A stretch of DNA of 64,000 nucleotides from Aphelocoma coerulescens (lineage: Eukaryota; Chordata; Aves; Passeriformes; Corvidae). Location: the NCBI RefSeq assembly GCF_041296385.1, contig NC_091014.1, positions 54,144,078 through 54,208,077 of the forward strand, given 5' to 3'. The notes under the pieces were generated by a model that searched no databases, was not told where the DNA came from, and saw only the letters and a program-made list of their open reading frames with translations. Made by a program: the position numbers and the translations under genes. How positions within the stretch are numbered: the first letter of the stretch is position 1; each line of letters begins with the position of its first letter. This document shows, in pieces, positions 11,759-23,720 of the stretch.

Positions 11759-12975
11759 GTAAGTTTTCCTACCTGAGCTCGCTCACACACGCGCACACTT
11801 TCGTTCGCACTTTTTTCCCTCTACTTTCTCTTACTTTTTTCATTTTCCCCAACAAGAGCCTGTGTTGCCTTCTGAAACTAGAGGGATAGCAGCTCTTGCT
11901 ATGCACTGGCTTTTTTTTCCAGTTAAGCCAGAAGCATGCTTTTCCATCACTTCTCTTTTTTTCTTTTTTTTTTTACTTATTTCTTCTTCTACTTTTTTTT
12001 TTTTTTTTAATTTCTGGATGGGGAGGATAGAGAGGCCTTTATTTTTAGAGTGTTTCTTTCTCTGAGGGGGGAACTGCTGCAAAGCAGCAGGGACTTTTAG
12101 AGGTGACTGCAGACAGAAGGAGAAAGGCGGAGTGTGTGGGACAGGCAAACCAAAGCTATGGCTTGTCTCAAAGTTAAACTTGGTTGTGTTTTTGTCTGGA
12201 TAGATATAGATATATAGATATAGATATGGATAGATGAATGTCAGTATTCATATGCATACACACACATAGACTGGAGTGTGAGTGTGGATGAAGTGTAGAT
12301 GTATTTTAAGCCTTCGGTTTATCAGCTGTGAGAGGAGAGTGAGGGATGAGATGTTCCCGCAGAGGTACTTTCTCACAGTTGGGATCAGGGTTTCTGGGTG
12401 TGGATCCCGGGCCTGGGCTGGTTCCCTGCATGGTGGTGCCACGCTCTCAGATTCCCTGGCACCTGGTATATCAGTCTGTTCTGGCTTATAGATACGGTGC
12501 TGGTGCTTCCCCTCCCATGCCTCCCTCCAGACATTTCACTGCATGTCTTTGAAATAAAGGGGCACTTCCCCACACAAGTTTGGTCGCTCTCCTCCACATT
12601 CCACTCCTCTGTGGGGTGCTGTGCCCAGGCAGACCGATCCACGTTTCTCTCCTTTCAGGTCCCCAACCCTCCTTATCCCTCTTACTATAGGCCCTACAGC
12701 ACATGTCAGCTTGACACAATTGCAGAGATAGGGAGCAATATCCCAATTAATCAGGGGCCCCAACCCATCCCCACCCCCATCAATCACGGGTTCTGTGGTG
12801 TGCACGGCAGTTGCTTTGCTTGTGCTTTAATTGAGCAGCCCCTGTCTCGTGGTCGGCTCTTCAGAGACCTTGGAGTCCCTTTCAGATTTGGTGGTTCCTT
12901 CTCCTTTTCTCTCTTCCCCCCCTTTTTCTTTCCTTTCCTTTCCTTTGTTTTTGTCTTCCTCCCTTCCCTCCCCAG
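11759..12975 (+). other. SOX10: Probable SOX10 5' UTR intron
   Basis: Runs from the GTAAGT donor at 11759 to the 'cccag' acceptor at 12971-12975 in the proposed gene model. It contains T-rich runs (about 11956-12009), an ATAGAT-type simple repeat (12200-12237) and a long polypyrimidine tract directly before the acceptor (12895-12974). No protein gene is seen. Confidence 0.4.
12200..12237. repeat. Simple repeat, (ATAGAT)n type
   Basis: Imperfect tandem copies of a TAGATA hexamer, about 38 bp long. It is a short microsatellite in the likely SOX10 5' intron. Confidence 0.85.
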
Positions 12976-13022
12976 TGAGAAGAAGGACAGCGAGAAGGAA
13001 AAGGGAAGGCTCGAGAGCAACG

Positions 13023-16000
13023 ATGGCTGACGACCAAGACCTTTCGGAGGTGGAGATGAGCCCAGTGGGCTCTGAAGACCACCATTGCCTCTCCCCAGGA
13101 CCCTCCATGGCATCAGACAACTCCCCACACCTCACTGGCTCTGGGAATGGGGAGATGGGGAAGGTGAAGAAGGAACAGCAAGACTCAGAGGCGGATGATG
13201 ACAAGTTCCCAGTGTGCATCCGTGAGGCAGTCAGCCAGGTGCTGAGCGGCTATGACTGGACCCTGGTTCCCATGCCCGTGCGGGTCAATGGAAGTAACAA
13301 GAGCAAACCCCATGTCAAGCGGCCCATGAATGCCTTCATGGTCTGGGCACAGGCTGCCCGGAGGAAATTGGCTGACCAGTACCCACACCTGCACAACGCC
13401 GAGCTCAGTAAGACCTTGGGGAAGCTCTGGAGGTAAGAGCGAGTAGTGGAGCGTGGGGTGTGAGGGCTGAGGTCTGGAGGTGTCCTCTAGAGGACCATGT
13501 GGTCATGTGGAAGGATGGAGACTTAGCGGGATGGAAGGGGTGTCTCTCGAGGGGACTTCTATACAGTGAGCCCCTTCCTAGGAGGTGCAGTTGTTGACTG
13601 GAGCAAGAGTGGTGGTTGGATGTAGTAAAGGCTTCCTCAGCAGAGCTCACCTCCATCCTGGGCAGCATGGACCATGTTTCCCACTAAGTTTCCCTGTTGT
13701 TCCTGGTGAGGACATTCTCATTCTGGTCCTCCCTGCCTGACTGCCTGGGGAGATCTTGTTTTCTTGGCTCACCCTCCCTGCTGGGCTATGTTGTGCACTA
13801 GCAGTAAACTGGCTGAGCTCAAGACTTAAGAGCTAAGTTACAGGTGGCTGCCTCAAGCATGTCTGAACTCAGATCCCAGCACTAACAGGGTTTCTTTTCT
13901 GGGCAGTGCCACAAAGCAAGAGAGAAACCAGGTTACAGCTGAGAAGGAAGGCCAGGGGAAAGGAAACAGGCAGTCAGAGCCCCACACCTGTCCTTCCCAG
14001 GACGGTCCCAGTTTTGGCAGGCCATGCAGGTGCAGTGAGATAGATGAGGAGAGACACAGGTAGAAATGGGGGCTGAGGCTTAGCAGAAAGGAAGAGACCT
14101 GCAACAGTCCCAGCCTTAGCAGGCTCTCTTGGAATATGCTGGCTCAAATGAGCCCCATCTTCCTTTGCACCCTGAGAGATGCCCTCCCTTCTCACATACA
14201 CTTGTCCTCTGGCACCACCAGTTTGCGCACCTATTTTCACTTTGTCTTTGTGCAGATCCCAGGTCCTTTGCGCACCCTCCCCTCCTTCCTCCAGCAGATC
14301 CATAGGCTGCCCTCATTGAGCGCAGCCAGCCCATGAGCATGCAGAGAGCCATCGTGCCCAAGCCAATTGTGTCAGGCTGGCTGTGCCACTTCTATCCCAT
14401 TGGATGCTCTCTGCCAATAACCCCATCGACCTGTTACTTTCTGCCACAAGCCCCCAGCACAGTGCCCTGCCTCACGCCAACCAACGCAAACCAAGGCTCA
14501 TGCAAACAGCCCTCTCATTCTCTCACACCCTAACAGCATTTCATAGAGGATGGCCTCAGTTTTGGGTGAGCCAAGAGACATTTTTTGAAGCAGACGCTTC
14601 ACTTCTAAAACACACTATAGCAGCTGATGGCAAGGTCTATTCATTCCTGCCTTCAAACCTACTAGCTCGCAAGGAACCAACCCTTTGGGCATTAGATTCT
14701 CCCTCTGCTATGTCAGCCTGGTGAGTCAGACTCGTGAGTGTCTAGTGTAACCCCAGCAAAGGGATCTCTTTGGGAAGTCAAAGGCAGGGTGTTGATTGTG
14801 AATGTCTCATCTGATGCCTCTTTCCTGCTTGGATCCCCTTTGCCTTCCCTTTACCACAGCACTTGCTTTGTCCCATTTCACCTGGGACTCTGCTGCCAGC
14901 CTCTGGACTGTGAAGCCATGCTGGAAAGAAGGGATGTGTTGGGGGGACCCACCCTTTTTGTTTCCAAGATGTTGATTTCAAGATATCACTCCTTTACTGC
15001 AAAATATTGCTAGATTTTAGAGCAATGGTCTCTCCCTCCAGACACCGCATTTTCTTTGAAAATATAGCAGAGCAGTGAAACCTCCATAGGTATTGCACTC
15101 AGAGTATAGGGAGACATAGCCCCCAGCCTGTGGCCACAGTCATGCACCCAGCTGCCTCCCCACTCCCAGCACATGGCTCCCGCTGCTGGCCGCACGGGAC
15201 TCGGAGCAGCGGGACACTGCCACCAGACAATGGTCAAGGTCCCCGTGTGTTTCTTAGGGCACAATACAGCCAGGAAGCCTGGCTCAGATGAGAAGCTTGC
15301 GGGGTCAGGCCTGGGGCTGTTGAAGATGCTGAGTTTGCCACCTGGGTGCTTCTCTTGAATGTCTCCTCTTCTAGTGCAGGCTGAGGCTCTCTGAGCCGTG
15401 CCAACCCCTATGGAGACCATACAACACAGCAAGCTGGGTTGTGGGTACAGGCAGTGTCTGGCCACATGCGTGTGTCTTTCTGTGAGGCTGGGGGGAAATA
15501 CCAGCTACAAAACTCCAGGGGAGGTGGCCCCAAGGTTACCAGGACAGTAGTCCAAAGCCTTGCCCTCCACCCATGGTATGGCTGGGCTTCTTCCACTGAG
15601 GTTCCCACTGCCTCATCTACACTGTCCTCCAGGTAAAGCTCCTACACATGGGTATAGCTGCAAGCAGACGGGATTTTTTCTGGATGGCTTAACCTCAAAC
15701 TTTTGATGAGGGTCCCTGCAAAGGGCCCTGGCCCTACCCTCACAAGGTGGCCACCCAAACCCTACTGCCATGGTTTGTCACTTTGGAAAATGTTGGCTGT
15801 TCTGAGCTTTTACAGATAAAGGGTGTGTTAGACACAGGTAAAGGCTAGTGAGCACAGGGACTCCCTGCAGACCACCACTAAACCAAGCACATCCCCAGCA
15901 ATCAGCACTGGGTGGGGACGGCAGAGGCTGGGAAACCTTGAGAGGCATCTGCAAAATGGGATGCAGTGTCCCAGGTTTGGGTTTTTTTTAAGCCCAGAAT

Positions 16001-19000
16001 TTGCACTGCCATGTCCTTCACAGGCACCAGCCCTCATTGGAAGGGGCTGCAGGATATGCTCTATGGCTGTGTTACGCATCTGACCCCAAACATGGTGCCA
16101 GGGAGCTTACGGCCCCATCCACCTTCCCCAGCCTGTACCCACTTGGGGTGTGTGAAGGGTGCAGGCAACAAAGAGGACATACTAAAAAAGAAGGGAGAGC
16201 TTGACAGTCATGAAATCTATCCTTGAATGCTTTCCTTCCCCAGGATGGGACAGGGAGCAGCTCTCAAATGGAGGCTGGCTGCTGAAAATGTCGGCATGAC
16301 TCCCAGCCAAAATGCCAGCCAGCACCACCTCCAGGGCTGAAAACAAGGGAGGCACGGGAAGAAGGGGAAGAAGGCTTGGTAGGGAGGAGCAAGGGGCCCC
16401 GATGGAGGGATCTTTGCATGAGGGTGGCAACACCCAGGGAATTGGTTCATGCCCACAAAATCTAGGGCCATGGACACGTAGGAGGGCTGCTTTCTGCTCC
16501 TAGCAAGCCTTTGCCTTGCATCAGCCCCAGTGCCCAAGCCCACCACAACACTGACTCATTGGCAGCTGAGTCCCAGCCAGGGTCAGGCCTCTGGCTGCCG
16601 AGCCAGGCGCCTGGCACGCGGAGCGGTGCAATGCCAGGCGGCACAAGGGGAGGCAGCGAGAGGCAAGCAAGAAGGTTTTAGCCCTTCTTTCTCCTCCCAG
16701 AGTGTGGCGCTGGATGCTTGCCCCTCTCCCCTCAGCTCGGGGGTGAGCATTGGTGTCGGGCTTGGATAAGCCCCATGAAGGGCTTTGCTCTGTGATCCGT
16801 AACTTCTCTGCCCGTGCGAGATTCCTTTGCATTATGGCCTGGGGAGTGTGGGGGGCAGGAGGGGGAGGGCAGGAAGCAAGTGAAATCCAAATCCCCCCAA
16901 ATCTCCTGGCCTTTGCCTGCTCCCACCAGTTTCACTTTGCTAAAGCCGATTTGAATTCTGATCCCAGTGGGAGGGAGAAGGGAGCAGGCAGCCTTGGAGA
17001 GAAGGCAAAGATGTGGGGAGTGGACTTGCCTCTGTCCTGCTGGTGGCACTGCCCATGGGCTGCTGTCAAGGGGAGAGGAGGTGAGGCACTTGAGCATAGC
17101 TCAGAGGACAGAGATCTGACACCTGTGCAGCCTCCAATGGCTCTCTTTCACACCATCCACAAGATGGATCTTGGAGGCTGAGCTTTGCAGGTTTTGCCTC
17201 TACTCTCCAAATCCCACATTCTGCAAGGATGAAGGTTTTGCCAAGGCAAGGTTGCTCCCAGTCCACAAGGCCTACAAGGGTTGGCCCTTGGAGGGCCATC
17301 TGGAGCAGCACAGGCTGAGGGATTAGAGCCCTCTGGGACGTGTGAGAGTGGTATACAGTGGTGGGGGGGAGACAGGAAAGCTGGTGTTGGATTCATGGTG
17401 GCTCAGTTGCTTTAATCTCCAGGATTAAGGCAGTGGAGGAATGTGGTGTGTGGCCACGACTTGCTCAGGCTGACTGGAGTGAACCTAGGTCAGCACCATG
17501 ACGGGCTCCAGCCCATGCCACACACCTTCTGTCTGCCAGCCGAGGGGATCCACAAGGAGTAGGGGGGAATGGGGTGTTTAGGGACCAACCCATTACTTGC
17601 TGGTGACCCCTCTGATCACCCACCAGATTTACCTGGGTATTCCTTGAGCCATGCCTCCTCTTCAGTTTTTCAGGTCAGTTCAGGCCTTTTGTATTTTCTC
17701 CAGAGCCTACAGCTTAACAGGATTGGTCACATTTTAGTGCTAAAGGCTTCAGGGGTGCCAAGGTGCTGGCACAATCCCATCCCCATGTAGTTCTTTTGTT
17801 GAGGAGAAAAAGGTGTGGACATAACATAAATGGAATTGGTTTTTTGCTGTTCGTGAGCCCTGCCATTCCTAATGGCTGTTTAGAGTTCCCAGTCACAATA
17901 AGACTGGTCCGTTCTGAGAGCACTGGTTTTTGGTTGGAGGCAGGATGACCTTGAGTCACAAGAATATGAGGAGGAAAATCATAAAATGAAATTGAAGTGC
18001 TTCCAGCTAAAATGCTGCAAAAGGCTTGAGCAATGAGTTTGATTTTATCTTCAAGTGCTCTGAGGCATCCTGCCTGTGCATTTCACCATTTCCTCAGAGA
18101 GCCTTAACTAGAGCAGCCCATGATCTGGCAGGAATACAGAGAAGGAGCTTACATTTCTGCAGCGCCTTTCATCCAGAGACCAAGACTCATCTACTTCTAC
18201 AGAGCTAGCAAAGTAGTAGCTAAATTTTTTACAACTGCTTGGCCAAGTTCAAGAAAGGCTGGTCCTTTGTGCTTCAGCCTTTTGCATTATCCATGTCTGA
18301 GGTGAGCAGGAGCTCCAGGAATAGTAGAATATACTGTTTCTGCCCTTTCCAAATTTTCTTTAATTCCTTTTCAGGATATTGCAAGATGATTAAAGGTTAC
18401 TTTACATGGTTACTGTGGAGCCAATATCAATTGCTGCTATAGGTGCTCCATAGAGCCTCAAACTAGGAGTAGAGCCTATAGAAGGAGGGAGGTTAATCTG
18501 GAACAGTCTGGGGAAGAGCAAGAGATATGGGGCAGGCAGCACTACAGGTGCCAGCCTACCTTTGTCCAAAGGACAATTCCAACTGCCCTTAATTTGCCCA
18601 AAGTTTTTAAAAGCAGCTCGTTCAACCTTATTTAACACAGCTACAAAAGGCTGCACTTGCCCTTTGGCAATGGAAGAGAGGGTAAGTTGGACTTTCTGAG
18701 GTGAGAAGCATCACACAGGTGGGGAAGGGGGACCCAGCACCGGCACCAACCAGTGTCAAAGCTTAATGACTAACAAGAAGAAGGAAAGCATTGCTGTCTC
18801 CGTGGAAACATTCCAAGTTCTTCCAGTTGTTCTGGGAAGTACCGTCCATGGGGCAACATCCTGGCATTTGGATTTACACACCATGTCCCACAATACTGAG
18901 CATAGGTGGTTTTTTCTGACCTGCCCCACTTCTTTCCCACCTTGGTCTCTGCAGGTTGTTGAACGAAAGCGACAAGCGGCCCTTTATCGAAGAGGCGGAG

Positions 19001-20331
19001 CGGCTGAGGATGCAGCACAAGAAGGACCATCCCGATTACAAGTACCAGCCCCGCCGCCGGAAAAACGGCAAGGCCACACAGGGCGAGGGTGAAGGCCAGG
19101 TAGAGGGGGAGGCTGGTGGGGCTGCTGCCATCCAGGCCCACTACAAGAATGCCCACCTGGATCACAGGCATCCCGGGGAAGGATCGCCCATGTCCGACGG
19201 CCATCCAGAACACTCCTCAGGTGAGTCCTGGGTCTCAGTGAATCTCTTGACAGGCTACAGCCAAGTCAGAGGCTCAAAAAAGGCAAGTCACCACGGTGAA
19301 AGCCTTAGTGGTGGGGCTCACACCTCGCTCATGACCCAGCAAACTGCTAGTGTCAGCAGTACAGGGACGTGCCTGAGTTTCAGAGGCACTTGCGTTCCTC
19401 TAGTCAGGCAAGGTATCGTTGCATCCTCCCTTTTTTCCACAAGACAATTAAAAGAGATTTGGTTTTGGCTAATTCTTTCACCCTCCACTAAAGCCTCCAG
19501 CTAGACAGCTGCTGGCATACTGGGAAGAACAGAGCTGGGTTGTGTATAGAGCCAGTCATAAAGCTGGAACTCACCTCTTCTCTTTTTCCTCCTCAAAATA
19601 TTCTTCACTTTGCAGGTCAGAGCCATGGGCCCCCCACACCTCCTACCACCCCCAAGACCGAGCTGCAGGCAGGCAAAGCAGATTCCAAACGAGAAGGGCG
19701 TTCCCTGGGGGAAGGGGGAAAGCCACACATTGACTTTGGCAATGTGGACATTGGGGAGATCAGCCATGAGGTGATGTCCAACATGGAGACCTTCGATGTC
19801 AATGAATTCGACCAGTACTTGCCGCCCAACGGACACGCCGGCCACCCAGGCCACGTTGGGGGCTATGCGGCAGCGGCCGCTGCTGGCTATGGCCTCGGGA
19901 GCGCCCTGGCTGCAGCCAGCGGACACTCTGCCTGGATCTCCAAGCAGCATGGAGTCTCCTTGTCCACTGCCACCTCATCGGTGGTGGACTCAAAGGCCCA
20001 GGTGAAAACAGAGGGGTCCGCCTCTGGAGGCCACTACACTGACCAGCCCTCCACCTCCCAGATAGCTTACACATCCCTGAGTCTGCCCCACTACGGCTCG
20101 GCCTTCCCCTCCATCTCCAGGCCACAGTTTGACTACCCAGACCACCAGCCCTCGGGACCCTACTACAGCCATTCCACCCAAGCCTCCGGCCTCTACTCTG
20201 CCTTCTCCTATATGGGACCTTCCCAACGTCCCCTTTACACTGCCATCTCTGACCCTGCACCCTCCGTGCCACAGTCCCATAGCCCCACACATTGGGAACA
20301 GCCCGTGTACACAACTCTCTCCAGACCGTAG
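13023..20331 (+). CDS. SOX10: SOX10, SoxE-group HMG-box transcription factor
   Basis: DNA-binding regulator of neural crest, peripheral glia, oligodendrocytes and melanocytes; acts in the nucleus. Coding exons are 13023-13432, 18955-19220 and 19616-20331 (1392 nt, 463 aa). The exon holding the ATG opens at about 12976. Splice phases agree at both introns, the second falling inside a Gly codon. Seen: dimerisation region about residues 61-96; HMG box about 97-173, starting [14 protein letters not shown], split by intron 1 after Trp136; a Pro/Thr-rich motif near 230-241; the central K2 region; and a C-terminal transactivation region ending PVYTTLSRP. Sumoylation-type ΨKxE motifs occur at Lys49 and Lys356. 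A run of six alanines lies at 310-315. The start has A at -3 and G at +4, and the protein opens [11 protein letters not shown] as in other SOX10 proteins. Length is close to human (466). Identification is secure. Confidence 0.99.
13433..18954 (+). other. SOX10: SOX10 intron interrupting the HMG box
   Basis: A 5.5 kb GT-AG intron at the position conserved in SoxE genes. No exon of another gene is seen. Possible control motifs: AP-1 consensus TGACTCA at 16552-16558 beside an E-box CAGCTG at 16563-16568, and an octamer-like TTTGCAT at 16826-16832. A stretch near 18145-18185 contains 'gcagcgcctttcatcc', a motif type that recurs in old vertebrate repeats. These are suggestions, not demonstrated elements. 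Confidence 0.85.
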
Positions 20332-22085
20332 GGAATGAGGAACAGTGACCGAAGCAGCGACGGAAAGGCTCCGAAGAATCAGCACAGGCAGAAGAGCCTC
20401 CGAACTCCAAGGTCACTCAGTGCCATCCAGCCACCAGAACCCACCAAGTATACAGAAGTGCCTTTCTTGATCCCAGCTCTTGCTGGCACACCCACCTAGA
20501 GGAAGGTTTATCATCCTTTCGCCCTTTACCAATTTCACACAGGCCACGTGACTGGCTTGCGACGCCTTATTGGCCTTCTAGATGAGGAGGATTCTAGACA
20601 TGGAGTGACTGGTCTGTGGTGGGTTTCGTTGTGCGCACCCTGGACTGTACGATGAGAGAGACTGTCCTTTCCTTCCCCTCCCCACACTGCTCCAGGGAGT
20701 TTGCAAGTGTTTCCAACAGGCCACAATGGCCAACACTTTGTCACCTGCTGCAGGTGAAGGGTGGCCGCTCAGCCGCGGCAGATGTGTCATGGGAGGAGCA
20801 GTAGGGAGGATGGCATGGCCGGCTTCTTTGCAATCAGCGTCGTGCAGCAGTCCTGCCTAAGATTCACACATGCATGAATCTTGAACCCCTTGGAAGACCA
20901 ACCTACGCTTGCTTCTCTGCTGACTTCCACAGCTGCACCCTAGCTTTTCTCCCCACCTCCTCCCTCCATCCTGTCTCTGTTTAAACCCACACTCTTCTCA
21001 GCATGGAGATTTGAAGGTTTGCCTGAACAGTAACAGGGGATTTGGGAACAGCATTGTCAGTCTTAGTGTGACTCGTATCACAGCCTGTGTGCACATGCAC
21101 GTTCATGTATGAAGGTGGAGGAGAGGTGGGGAAGGACCAATGAACCATTACTGGTGCTACGGCTGAATCCTCCTTTCTCAAAATTACTCTGTATCATTCA
21201 TTTATGTCTGGCATTTCTGGCGCCTCAGTCTCTTCTAATCTCTTCAGAACCCCAAACAACCTCTGAGCAAACCTGGTCCTTGCTCTTCCACATCTGACAG
21301 TGCCTTCATGAAATGAAGAGGCACCAAGAAAGCTACTATGCACTTGCCAACACCCCAAGTTGATTCCAGTACTCTTTGAGCTTCCACTCCAAACCCAGGC
21401 TGAACTCATTCATTCATCATGTCTCCCAGCCAGCCAACACCTCCCTCCCATCTATGCTGAGAATGGAAAGATACTCCTGTGGCTTTAAGCAAGGTAGATA
21501 CAGACTTGATCTTGGATAATGAAAGAAAAGAAGCCTACTTAGGCGCAAAGCAATCTTCTTTGCCTCTGGGTTTCAAACTGGAAGCAACCAGCTCTTAGAC
21601 ATCAACCTCTTTTTTCAGACCAACATCTGAGGACAGTCTGCTTGCTTCTCCTTTGTCACCTCGAGGACTGGGGTGGTTTGTCACGCCAGAGAGTGAACTG
21701 GCACAAAAACTGCCGCAGGAAAAGATGATTCCTGGCAACTGATTGCAGAGACATGCTGTGGGACTTTCCAATGCATATTCCAGTCTAGAAAGAGACTTTA
21801 ACCAAATGTGGACTGTGATGGGTGCTGCTGTATCCCTCTGCTGATATGACTGTCAGATGCCCTTCCTGCCTCCCTTAGCTACAGATGACTTATCCTTGTG
21901 GTGTCTGAAAAGATCATGTAGAATGTTTGCTCCCTGTACGCATGTAACCTCTTCCAGCCATGTCCCCTTATTTATGCAAGTAGCACCTTCCTCCCCCACC
22001 TCCCTTTCCTCAGTCTCTGTGCCATCCTAGCACCATTAACTCTGCATTAAACATATGGAATAATAAACTTAAAAGTTTCATTTTC
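20332..22085 (+). other. SOX10: SOX10 3' untranslated region
   Basis: About 1.75 kb from the TAG stop (20329-20331) to just past a canonical AATAAA at 22062-22067. A TG-rich stretch at 22141-22160 fits a downstream cleavage element. No coding frame with splice partners is present. Exact cleavage site is estimated. Confidence 0.8.
22062..22067 (+). terminator. SOX10: SOX10 poly(A) signal AATAAA
   Basis: Canonical hexamer, with a TG-rich region about 75-95 bases downstream. It is the first AATAAA at a plausible distance after the stop codon. Confidence 0.8.
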
Positions 22086-23379
22086 GCATGTCTGGGTTTT
22101 TTCAACCTCTTCCCTGCAAGCCTCTGTTTTTTTCCCCCAGTATGTGTATGATGTGTATGACACACCACCACACAGATGAGGCCTCTCTGCCTCAGAAAGA
22201 GGACACAGGCAGAATTCTGACCAGCTGTCCAGACTCTTCTTTGTTTACACCCCACCTCCAGTCAATTCTTCCATGAGGAAAGCATTAACACTGATTTCTG
22301 CTCTCCAGCTGAGGTACAGCACATGCAATCAAGAGTACTATTTTGCACATGCTTCACCCAAAAATTTCTTAGTGTGATTGCTAATGCTCTCTAGGACAGA
22401 AGTGTGGGGCTTCTTGTCTTGGTTCCTCATGACCAGGTAGCAGGTGACACACCTTCAAAAAAAAACTTCCCCCCCCCCAAACTCGTGTATTTTGGAAACA
22501 GTCATTAATTTCTCTGTAAAAACTCAACCCCCCACCCTCTTGCCTTCCATAAGCAAGAACCTAAACACACACACAGAGTATATTCCAGAACACATGTATA
22601 CACTTTCTTACTTGTCAAAGAAGACATTCTGTATATAGTCAGGTCCTGGGAGGTTATCTGAACTTGTCTGGAAAGAATTACTCTGCTTAAGAACATCTCT
22701 CAAGGCCAATGGCAGAAAGGCAGGAGCCCAGTTAACACAGACACTCCACAACAATTACAAGTTGATTCCAAAGGGTTTCAGTGCTGGTGCACGTGAGCAG
22801 ATGCAGTGAGTTTGTGTTCACTAAACACTTCACGGTAAGCAGAACATCTAGGAACTGTGGAACATGCTCAAAGCCTTTTAAAAAGCACAGCACTACTTTC
22901 ATGAAGTTCTGTATAGGGCTAAGAGCATCCACAGCAGGATGGCTTAATGAATCAAATAATAGTGATGCCAGCTAAAGAGTTCCATGCAAAACAGGACTGA
23001 CCATTCACAGAGAGGAGGAGAAACCTCTACCCCAAATCACACGCTGTGGGAAGAGCCCAGATGGGAACTACTGCACTGCTGAGCAGGTCAGGAACGTCGG
23101 TGGGGAGGAAGAGAAGCCATGGTGGAATTAGAGGTATGAAAGTTGATCACAGAGGTAGGAGAGAGAAGTGACGTAGCATGGATGAACAGAAAAGTGGGAA
23201 AAGAAAGTTCTTAATCTCACATAAGTACTCCTCTCCAGCTCTTCAAGTAGCAAATTAAGAAAGTGAGTGGGGTCTGCCTCAACCATTTTCCAGTGGAAGG
23301 GGACGCCTCCTCTCACATAGGAGAGTTCTTGCAAGTAAGACAGGACTGAAAATGCCACTGGTAACAGAGGGGTTAACCA
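22086..23379. other. Spacer between SOX10 and POLR2F, proximal part
   Basis: No gene seen. It has a short CA repeat at about 22565-22576. The remaining sequence is unremarkable. Confidence 0.6.
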
Positions 23380-23720
23380 CTCCTCCTGCAGCCTAGCAGG
23401 AGCTGGCCCGGCATCCTTCCCTATCCCTTTAATCGTATCTGATACAGATGCAAGGCTGGGGAGGGGAGTCCGGCAGGGAACAAAGAAGCCATTTAAAAAA
23501 AAATAAAAAAAAGGACAAGAAAACGACCCTGCGCTCCATGCCAGACGCCAAAACGATTGCACAAAGGCACCATTTCAGGGCTGAAATTTCACCGCACCAA
23601 CGTGATTAAAGGATTCCATGGAGGGTGGGGGGAAAAGGCTGAAGGCCACAGTGCTGCAAATTAACCTTTTCTTGGTAAGGATGGCCTGGACCAGGAAGCA
23701 TTTGTGTTCTTCATAGTCGA
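23380..23720. promoter_or_regulatory. Candidate Sox10E2 neural-crest enhancer
   Basis: In chicken, the cranial neural-crest enhancer Sox10E2 is known to lie roughly 1 kb downstream of the Sox10 3' UTR and to use Sox, Ets and Myb sites. This stretch lies about 1.3 kb after the SOX10 poly(A) site. Visible motifs are AACAAAG at 23479-23485, ACAAG at 23515-23519, a close pair ATTG (23556-23559) and ACAAAGG (23561-23567), and an Ets core CAGGAAG at 23692-23698. I did not find a perfect Myb site. Position plus motif mix makes this the best candidate for the orthologous enhancer; identity needs alignment to the chicken element. Confidence 0.5.

Noticed and set aside
12398..13030. Plus-strand open frame of 210 codons just before SOX10
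   Set aside because: It crosses the T/C-rich intron tract and ends at the SOX10 start exon in another frame; it is explained by biased composition.
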